A stretch of 64,000 nt of DNA from Boswellia sacra (lineage: Eukaryota; Streptophyta; Magnoliopsida; Sapindales; Burseraceae). The DNA lies in the NCBI GenBank assembly GCA_013180625.2, contig SNVD02013728.1:124001-188000 (forward strand), given 5' to 3'. A model generated the notes under the pieces. The model saw nothing but the letters and a program-made list of their open reading frames with translations. It was not told where the DNA came from and made no database searches. The position numbers and the translations under genes were made by a program. Below, piece by piece: positions 55,936 through 64,000 of this stretch (its first letter is position 1; each line of letters opens with the position of its first letter).

Positions 55936-57154
55936 GCATTATGTTCTGGGAAAGCAGAAGAGAGTGAAATTTGACACCGCTATTCATAATACCAAGGGTA
56001 TTCTTGATTATGTTCACTCAGATGTGTGGGGACCTACTAAAACCGCATCGATGGGAGGTAGGCATTACTTTGTTACTTTTGTTGATGACTTTTCCAGAAG
56101 AACTTGGGTATACTGTTTGAAATCAAAAGATGATGTACTTCGTGCTTTTCTTAAATGGAAAAAGATGATTGAGACACAAACTGGCAAGAAAATCAAGCAT
56201 CTCAGAACAGACAATGGTGGTGAGTATTGCAGTGATCAGTTTTTGAAATTGTGTCAAAATGAAGGTATTGTACGCCATTTTACAATTAGAGGTACACCTC
56301 AGCAGAATGGGGTGGCAGAACGCATGAATCGGACTTTGCTGGAGAAAGTTCAGTGTATGTTGTCCAATGCTGGGTTGGGCAAAGAATTTTGGGCTGAGGC
56401 TGTGACTTATGCATGTCATCTCATTAATCGTCTACCTTCAGCTGCTATTGGTGATAGAACTCTATTAGAGGTATGGTCTGGATAACCTGTTTCTGATTAT
56501 GATTCTTTACATGTTTTTGGTTCTACTGCATATTATCATGTGAAAGAATCTAAGCTGGATCCTAGAGCCAAGAAAGCGATTTTCTTGGGATTTGCTTCAG
56601 GAGTGAAAGGATATCGTCTATGGTGTCCTAGTTCGAGGAAGATTATATCCAGCAGAGATGTGACATTTGATGAGTCTTCAATGTTGAAGAAATCAGAAAA
56701 ACAGACAAAGGTGAATGGTACTCCACAGCAGGTGGAGCATACTCAGCAGCAGGTGGAGTTTGAAACGACGACATTGAACCCAGTTAGATCTGTTGAGACA
56801 GATGTTGATACTCCTATGACAGAGGGAGATTTGGGAGGTGATGGTGAGGGTTCTACTCAGGAACCTCAACAGCAACAAGAATCTATTGCAGTTAATAGGC
56901 CAAGACGTGAGATTCGCAGACCTGCTCGATTTGCTGATATGGTGGCCTATGCACTTCCAATTGTAGATGCTGATGTTCCTTCCACTTATAGAGAAGCAGT
57001 CAGATGTTCTAAAGTTGATCAGTGGAAGACAGCTATGAGTGAAGAAATGCAGTCTCTTCAGAAGAATGAAACTTGGGAGCTAGCTCAACTACCGCAGGGT
57101 AAAAAAGGCAATTGGGTGCAAATAGGTATATGCAAAGAAAGATGGATTTCTTGA
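55898..57154 (+). pseudogene. Copia-4 integrase and spacer
   Basis: One frame with [31 protein letters not shown] and NGVAERMNRT, giving the visible acidic core residues. A TAA at 56483..56485 replaces a Lys-type codon. After it the same frame continues through the KLDPRAKKAIFLGFASGVKG motif and a Gln/Thr-rich spacer to the start of RT (TAMSEEMQSLQKNETWEL), where a frameshift near 57105 leads to a stop at 57154. Confidence 0.92.
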
Positions 57155-58465
57155 CAAGAATGACATCCGCTACAAGGCAAGGTTGGTGGCTAAAGGCTAC
57201 GCTCAGAGGGAAGGAATTGACTACAATGAGGTATTTTCTCCAGTTGTGAAACATTCTTCCATTAGAATTTTGTTGGCCTTGGGTAGCTCAGATGAATATG
57301 GAACTAGTTCAACTTGATGTAAAAACTGCATTTTTACAGGGTGACTTGGAAGAGGAAATCTATATGACTTAGCCAGAGGGATTCAAAGTTGCTGGTAAGG
57401 AAAATTTGGTATGCAAACTGAAAAGATCGCTTTATGGTTTGAAGCAATCTCCCAGACAGTGGTATAAGCGATTTGATCGGTTTATGACGGGTCAGAGGTA
57501 CACAAGAAGCAAATTTGATAATTGTGTGTATTTTCAGAGGCTACATGATGTTGAATCGAGAGTTTGAGATGAAAGATTTGGGTGAAGCTAAGAAGATTCT
57601 AGGTATGGAGATTAGCAGAGATAGAGGGAGAAGCAAGATTTGTTTGACTCAGAAGCAGTATCTGAAGAAGGTATTACAGCGGTTTGGCATTACAGAACAG
57701 TCAAAACCTGTAAGTACCCCACTTGCTCCTCATATGAAGCTCAGTGCATCTTTATCTCCTAGTACAGATGAGGAACGAGAGTATATGTCTCGAGTTTCGT
57801 ATGCTAATGCAGTTGGTAGCCTGATGTATGCTATGGTGTGTACGAGACCCGACATTTCACATGCAGTTGGATTTGTGAGCAGGTATATGCATGATCCTGG
57901 TAAAGGACATTGGCAAGCAGTGAAATGGATTCTACGGTATTTGTTGAAAACCGTGGATGTTGGCTTAGTCTTTGAGAGAAATGATACATATGGTCAGTAT
58001 GCTATTGGTTATGTTGATTCAGATTATGCTGGTGATTTGGATAAACGTCGGTCAACAACCGGTTATGTGTTTACTCTTGCAAGAGCACCAGTGAGTTGGA
58101 AGTCTACTTTACAGTCTACAGTGGCTTTGTCTACTACAGAGGCAGAGTATATGGCTATGACAGAGGCTGTGAAGGAAGCTATTTGGTTACAGGGATTGCT
58201 GGATGAATTGGGAATTGGGCAGAAGAAGATCACTCTTTATTCTGACAGTCAAAGTGCTATTCACATAGCGAAGAATCCAGTGTTCCATGTTCGTACGAAG
58301 CATATTGATGTTCGGTATCATTTTGTGCGGGAAATCATTGATGAAGGAAGAATCTTACTTCAGAAGATTAAGACTGCCGAGAATCCCGCAGATATGTTGA
58401 CTAAGGTTGTGACAACGATCAAGTTCAGTCATTGTTTGGACTTGATCAATATTGTACGAGTTTGA
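57105..58465 (+). pseudogene. Copia-4 RT (active-site region deleted) and RNase H
   Basis: The frame reads [15 protein letters not shown], then [13 protein letters not shown] and, after a TAG at 57370..57372 in the conserved TQPEGF, YGLKQSPRQWYKRF. At about 57535 the sequence passes directly from VYFQ to a LNREFEMKDLGEAKKILG segment, so roughly 110 to 120 bases including the catalytic YVDD motif are missing. From 57515 one frame runs 316 residues with intact RNase H motifs (DSDYAGDLDKRRS, STTEAEYMAM, KHIDVRYHFV, NPADMLTK). Confidence 0.93.
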
Positions 58466-58551
58466 CCGCGCCATTGGGCGCATTTGGAGGTGTTGCAGTT
58501 GTGAAAGAGAATATGGGAAAAAGAAGAGTTTTGTGGTGGGTTGGCATATTC

Positions 58552-58566
58552 GCCAAAGTGGAGATT
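58552..58566 (+). other. Copia-4 polypurine tract
   Basis: GCCAAAGTGGAGATT directly before the 3' LTR start, a typical copia PPT context. Confidence 0.85.
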
Positions 58567-59113
58567 TGTTATTTTTGGCTCATATGAAATCCCACATCGG
58601 TGAGCCTCAAAAAATGGGTTTCATATGGCTCTTATAAAATAAGCCATATGGGAAATTATTTAGTGTTCCAAGTGAAATATCATTCACCCCCCTATATTTG
58701 TAAGGTCTCACATATAAGACCTCATAGTTTAAGGGCCTTGCATTAAGGACCTTAAAGTTTGTAATATTTGTTTTTTTCTCCTTTGTTTTGGGTATTTGTA
58801 GTATTGCCCAAATTGTTTGGATAATTACAGTTTGGCCCAACTATTCGGGTAATTGCAATTTGACCCAATAGTTGTGGTATTTGTATTGTGGCCCAAAAGT
58901 TTGTAGTTCTCTTTGAAGATAGTGAAAAGTTTCTTCAGCGGCGCCCGAGGACGTAGGTATTTATACCGAACCTCGTTAAATCTTGGTGTTTTCTATTTCT
59001 GCATTGTGGTTGATTGGTTGCCTCTTTAGTTGCTATTATATTCAATTATCTGGCATAGTTGTGGTTGTGCATTTGGTTGTTCTTTTGGTTATCGCTTCCG
59101 CTTGTGCATAACA
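58567..59113 (+). mobile_element. Copia-4 3' LTR (547 bp)
   Basis: Nearly identical to the 5' LTR, including the USE and TATA pair. An ATG at 59030 in its U5 opens a frame that runs into the F-box gene's FBA region. Confidence 0.96.
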
Positions 59114-59939
59114 TTATTATGCTTTAGGAATCATAGAGGGGAGACCTTTTTATGCAATCCTCTTAGGGAAGAAGCTTTAGAGCTACCACGGAAAGTCGCT
59201 TTTAAAATGCACTTCGAATGGGATAGAATGGGAATGGGAGTTGATTGTACAACTAATACATACAAGATTGTTCATGTTGCTGGTTTTGCGTATTCCATGA
59301 AAACTGAAGTTTACAGTTTGGGCACAAGTTCATGGCGACAAATCCCCTCACTTCCGTCTTCTCGTCTATCTGAAGAGGGAGTATCTGCATGTGGAGATGT
59401 GCACTGGTTGAACTACAATCGTTTTTCCTCAACAAACGCAGATGAACTCAAGATAATATCATTCGACTTCAAAAAAGAGGAATTCAAGGAGACTCCCCAT
59501 CCGGACTTTGGTGAGCGCAGATACTGTCAAATTTTCATATTCATATTCTCCATATGCAACTGCTGACATCGAGATTTGGGTGCTGAAAGACTATGACAAG
59601 AATGAATGGGCAAAAGTATATAGAATAAGTAAACCTGATATCAAGCAAGCCACTGTTTTTACTGAATATTACTCGGGACCGGGTGATGGGCTGTATTTTA
59701 TTACTAATCAGCCAATCAAATTATATCTTCTTGACCTAAAATCAAATTGCATTTGTCAGATGGAACGTTCTGGTGGGGTGATCTTGGGTTATAGAGCAAG
59801 CGTGCTTTCGCTCAAAAACTTTGGCAATATTCTTAAATTTGCAACTTTTTTTAAAGTTGTAGAGGAGGAAAGCTGCAACTACTTGATGAGAAGCCGAACG
59901 CCAAGTGTTTGTGTTTTTCGCAATAGGAGTACTGATTAA
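59114..59939 (+). pseudogene. F-box/FBA protein gene, C-terminal part
   Basis: After the TSD the frame reads CFRNHRGETFLCNPLREEAL, ELPRK, then VDCTTNTYKIV, AYSMKTEVYSLGTSSWRQI and ISFDFKKEEFKETPHPDFGE, the usual order of an F-box-associated (FBA) domain. At about 59512..59530 the frame breaks, with an apparent loss of some 30 to 40 bases plus a shift. It resumes as TADIEIWVLKDYDKNEWAKV and ends FRNRSTD at 59937, with the stop at 59939. So this gene carries a second lesion apart from Copia-4. The FBA domain would form the substrate-binding part of the adaptor. Confidence 0.9.
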
Positions 59940-61865
59940 CAATATTTCATGCTTTTGCAATTCTCATCTTTGAGACACAGCTAGCCAAGTTTTTGTTTGC
60001 ATGTTTGGTTTTTCAAAGTAATAATTGTCATCTTTTCTTTAGTTAACAATAAATTGTCTAGGTCGATTTGAAGATTATCCCTTATCTATTTTGTATTTGT
60101 GAATCTAATGTGTTCATCTAAAGAATTGATAAACACTTGATGAACAAATTCTATGATATATACATTATGTAATATTCTAAATGGTTACAATTAAAAAACT
60201 ATTACACATTCAAATATTTGTTTCAAGGACACAAAGGCTCCTACATGATAAGAGGAAAATCCTAATTCAGGAGCACACATACATTTCCATACTTGAGAGG
60301 GTAATGCTCATACTCTTCCAACTTATCCATTACCGGAACTGAGATTTCAACCGGCAAGCAGGCCATGCATTAATTGGCTTTCCCTGCCATCACAAGTAGC
60401 GGGTGCCTTGATACTCTGGTGGCCTTTCCATAATTAATTCTTAGTGTAGATACTTTTAAAGTTGGCTCTTCAATTACCTACAGAGAATCAAAGACAATAC
60501 AAATCATATATAAGCGAAAAGAAATATAACTGGCTGACAAAGACTAGAAAAATAAAGGTGCAGGATGGACTCGATCATCAGTTCAGCTGATGGAGAGATA
60601 GCTAGAGTGAACCGAGGCAGAACAAAAGGGAGAGAGTGTAATGGTGATTAGTGTTTTTCTTGGCTTTGCTGCACGTTCCATTTTTGTTGTAAAGTTCTGT
60701 AAATGGCTATGGGCTGAGGTCTTGTGATTTGTCATGGGTTGGTTTAGTTTCGTTGAAAAGTGGGGAGTGCTTTAATCAATAGATTTGGAAATCTTCAGTA
60801 TGCCTTTCAGTAGCAGAGTGTGACATCCGTTGCTCAGTTAGGACCTTCATCATACAGGAAGGACGTGGATGCTGTACCTGAGAACTTGTTAAATTAATTT
60901 CTATATATACTTCTAATTGAAATTATTTATAGGATACTAATTAAGAGTTACTATTATAATTATTAAAAATCCAATGTGTTTATAATCCGAAAATCTAAAT
61001 TGATTTTCACTTATGGAATGGGCAATAGAATTTTATGGAAAAAGACGTCCAATTTTTTCTTTTTTAGTTTAAAACAAAGAGGGTGAGAATTGAGAATATA
61101 TAGAAGAGGAAAAGGACAAAAGAATATGAGAAAAAGAAAGAAAAATAGAAGAAAGTTAAAGGGGAAAATAATTTTTTAATAAGAAATAGAAAATCAATAA
61201 TCAACATTAAAAAAAAAAAACAAAACTCATTTCAAGTTCAAAGATCAGAAAATGTTTAATTTGGGCAAGTGCTAGTAAGAGTATTGAATAACTAAGATCT
61301 TTAGCATTTAAAAAAAAAAGATACTTTTTTATCTTTATGTACTTCAATGTATATTTACTTAAATAAAAAAATATATGTATAGCAACCATAAATAAGTTAA
61401 TTAATAGTTTTTCCAAAAAAAAAAGTTATTAGTTGTTCATTGTCATTTCTTATATTTGAATTAGTTCATGTCAAATAAAAACCTTATACATAGGGATCGT
61501 GTTTCATTGGCTTAACTTAACTAGGTTAATTTGTAGGATGAAAACTCTAATGGTTTCTCATTTAATCTTCATGAGTAGACTCAAAGTAATATGAAGCCTT
61601 CAACCATGAAAATAGAACAATCTTATGGTAACTAGGATAAGCAGCTATGATATGACATTTTAAGATCAATTAAGATATATAAATGTGTCTTTTGTGCTAG
61701 TAAACAAAAATGTATACTAAATTTGTAAATGAAAATATTATGATATTTCACTCATAATATTATTGGGTTATGAATAATTGTACAACTTCATAAATTGTGA
61801 TTGAGTGTTGACATGGAGTCTTTCCCACATCTTCTTTAAAGTGTAAGATATTTTGGCAGTGCACA
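59940..61865. other. Intergenic, F-box 3' flank then AT-rich DNA
   Basis: 60250..60830 is paralogous to 52700..53180. The rest has poly-A stretches and no supported gene. Confidence 0.6.
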
Positions 61866-64000
61866 TGTAACATCCTAAATTTCTAATGCACATGGTGTGA
61901 TATATAATGAATACATATGTATTAATATGTATGTAATGTATTTAAATGTTAGTGCAAAGAATAAAGAGTGATGGGTTTAATTGAAAGAATGGGAAGAGAA
62001 AGGACTAAAATGGAAGTTGCCTTCATCCTTATCTATAAAAGAGAGAGAGTCTCTAGAATTGTGTTTTTTTTCTTTCCCCTCTTTTGGCTCACACGTTCCA
62101 GCCCTTCTTGCTCTCTCTCAATCTTCTTCACACCAAACCATCAGGAATTCAAGGCAAGGAAGGAAGGAGGAAGAAGGAAGACGTAAGAACCAAATTCTGA
62201 TCTAGTTAAAATCCCTTGTGCTATTGTCCAATTATATGTAAAGATTTCCTTGTTTTGTGATGTGGATATGAGAATTGTTGCCATTTATGCTTGGAATTTG
62301 TGTGGAAACATGATTTAGGGTGAGAATTGAAGGAAACTAAGTAGAAGGATGAGAATCCAAAGCTAGAAATGAGAGTTTAGTCGAAATCCTGCAATGTTTT
62401 TACACTGAACAGTACATGTTTCAAAAATTCCTAAAAAATAGGGGAATGCTTTCTGGTTCTAAAAATTTTACTTTTGAAACTAGACATGTCCAGGAGTATA
62501 TTGAAATTAAAATAACTAACAAATTCAAAGTACGTGAATTGTAGTAGATTTTTGAATTTTTGGCCTGAATTTCACATTTCCCTTGTCTTAGAACAGAGTA
62601 AGGTGAAACGAATTTGGTTAAGGGACTAAATCTTTGTAAAATTACCTGATTTTTGCTATGCAAGTTCTTTTATATGTTATATATGAGACTGTAAATGTTC
62701 ACTAAGATTGATGCTCTGTATGAATTGTTATTAATTTTTAAAATTGGCTTGATAAAACTGGAACTTTTAGTTTTTAAAACAGGGTAGTTAGAAATAATTG
62801 GGTTTGAATGACTTAAATCCCTTAAAAAGCCACGATTTTTGGTATAGAGGTACTTATATGTGTTATATACTAGCCTGTAAAATTTTGTAGCCATTTGACT
62901 AGGATTGCAATTCCTATAAATTTTTAAGTCTCTACTGCTCAGTAAGATGAATGCATTGACAGAATTGTTAGGTCAATGAATTAAGTTATTTTGAGTGAGC
63001 ATATGACCTTATTTGGCTCTAAAAGTTTTAAGTAGACATGTTATATGAGTGTAAAAGTTGAATATGAAATTGTGGGAGTTTTGGAATAGATAATTGCTTG
63101 TTAGAAATTGTTTGATTAAGTATGAATGAAAATGGAACTGAAAAGGGAAATTAGTTCACCAATATGTATGATGACCCTTAAAATGATTTTGTATTGCTTT
63201 TAGGTTAAATACAAGAATCAACAACAGAGCTATATAAGGTAAGTAAGCTAACCGTTCTGAGGCCACAATCAATTTTGTTCTACTATATATTGTGTACTAC
63301 AATATCGCTAAATGTTAGCACTACGGTGCTTGAATTGTGATTGTATTAGAAGCGTAACATAGAGCTTCTTTTATGTAACTGAATGTGAATTGTAATATGT
63401 GATTGGCATGCCAAACTTAGGAAACTTAGCTCTCATGGCTTGAAGAGAGGTCTGGACCATATGTTTCTCTATATGAGATTCGGTAGTGTGGGCCCAATAC
63501 ACCCGGATTGTTAGACTAGCCTTGAGCTATTTCAAGTGTAGACATCTATATGTATTTGTATTGTTCTGTGTGACAGGATAGAATCTAGTAAGACTATATG
63601 GCTGTCACCTCTGGGTGATGGCAAATTTGTGCAATGTGAGAATGTGATAAATACTCACTACGACGATGCCTTGCCTATGGATGCCGCTAATGGGTGGCTA
63701 TGTGATATGAGCCCATCTATGTGATTTGACTGTGATATATTAAGTTCTATCTTGATTAAAGAGCATTGTTTTTAAGTATCTGTGACTGTACTGTGGAAGC
63801 TTCCAAATTATTTGAAATGGACATGATATATGTGTAACTGGTACAATACGAGGATATGTGAATTCGTAATGTTTATTGAATTGTAATGTGTATATGTGTA
63901 TGGATATCCATATGAATAATGAAGCTAGCTTGTGGAAACTCATGCGTGAATTATTTATATGTTTATGAATGCACATGAGGATATGTTATAGTGAGAAAGT
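61866..64000 (+). mobile_element. Gypsy-like LTR of the left-edge family, cut by the window end
   Basis: Starts TGTAACATCCTAAATTTC, the counterpart of TGTGACACCCCAAATTTT at 3884. It keeps the TATA box (TATAAAA, 62034..62040), the pyrimidine-rich start region, the CAGAGCTATATAAGGTAAGTAAGCTA-like block (63222) and one copy of the GGTCTGGACCAT...GGGCCC repeat (63434 on). No polypurine tract precedes it, so it is a 5' LTR or a solo LTR. It is much diverged from the left-edge copy. A TSD cannot be checked in this window. Confidence 0.85.

Larger units (their letters stand above)
54397..59113 (+). mobile_element. Copia-4: internally deleted Ty1/copia element inside an F-box gene
   Basis: A 4717-bp element with 549- and 547-bp LTRs that differ at only about ten positions. 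It is flanked by a perfect 5-bp target duplication TTATT (54392..54396 and 59114..59118). The interior has lost the protease region and the RT active-site region and has several frameshifts and stops, so it could not move by itself. It interrupts an F-box gene in the same orientation. Confidence 0.97.

Overview
This is a nuclear segment from a flowering plant, most likely a rosid-type eudicot. The sequence is AT-rich and intron-bearing, with single-exon Cf-type LRR receptor-like protein (RLP) genes, F-box genes and many LTR retrotransposons. I cannot name the species. Only one host gene looks fully intact: the RLP gene at 35339..38383 on the minus strand. Almost everything else is transposon or broken gene.

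Left part (1..10480). A non-autonomous Ty3/gypsy-like element with very long LTRs (3' LTR 3884..7631, 5' LTR cut by the window edge at 1..2573) has only about 1.3 kb of degenerate interior. It sits inside an RLP gene whose 5' third survives at 7632..8554. That RLP and its upstream DNA are a segmental duplicate of the intact RLP locus near 37448..40600. A SINE-like insert lies at 10263..10480.

Middle part (10481..28717). It holds a roughly 2.5-kb noncoding tandem duplication, a diverged AT-rich minisatellite, an aconitase pseudogene that keeps an intron (18400..19216, minus), a DUF295-type F-box pseudogene (21475..22765), an F-box-associated fragment, the 3' end of a Ty1/copia element (23943 to about 24657) and a solo LTR with a perfect target-site duplication (25037..25598).

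Right part (28718..64000). Three Ty1/copia elements are resolved to the base. Copia-2 (28718..33935, minus strand, TSD AAATT) has a nearly complete polyprotein. Copia-3 (45763..51437, plus strand) abuts the 3' fragment of a third RLP and has no matching TSD. Copia-4 (54397..59113, plus strand, TSD TTATT) splits an F-box gene; it has lost its protease and its RT active site but keeps nearly identical LTRs. A CSC1/OSCA-like fragment, a TIR element, a MITE and a second, CDS-less F-box locus fill the gaps. A relative of the gypsy-like LTR enters at 61866 and runs off the right edge.

Overall this is a decaying RLP and F-box cluster, where three of the identifiable host genes are directly cut by LTR retrotransposons. 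The most unusual signals are regulatory. The Copia-4 family LTR carries a perfect plant snRNA-type upstream sequence element at RNA polymerase II spacing from its TATA box. The Copia-3 leader carries 13 copies of CACGTCA, next to RY repeats in its LTRs.
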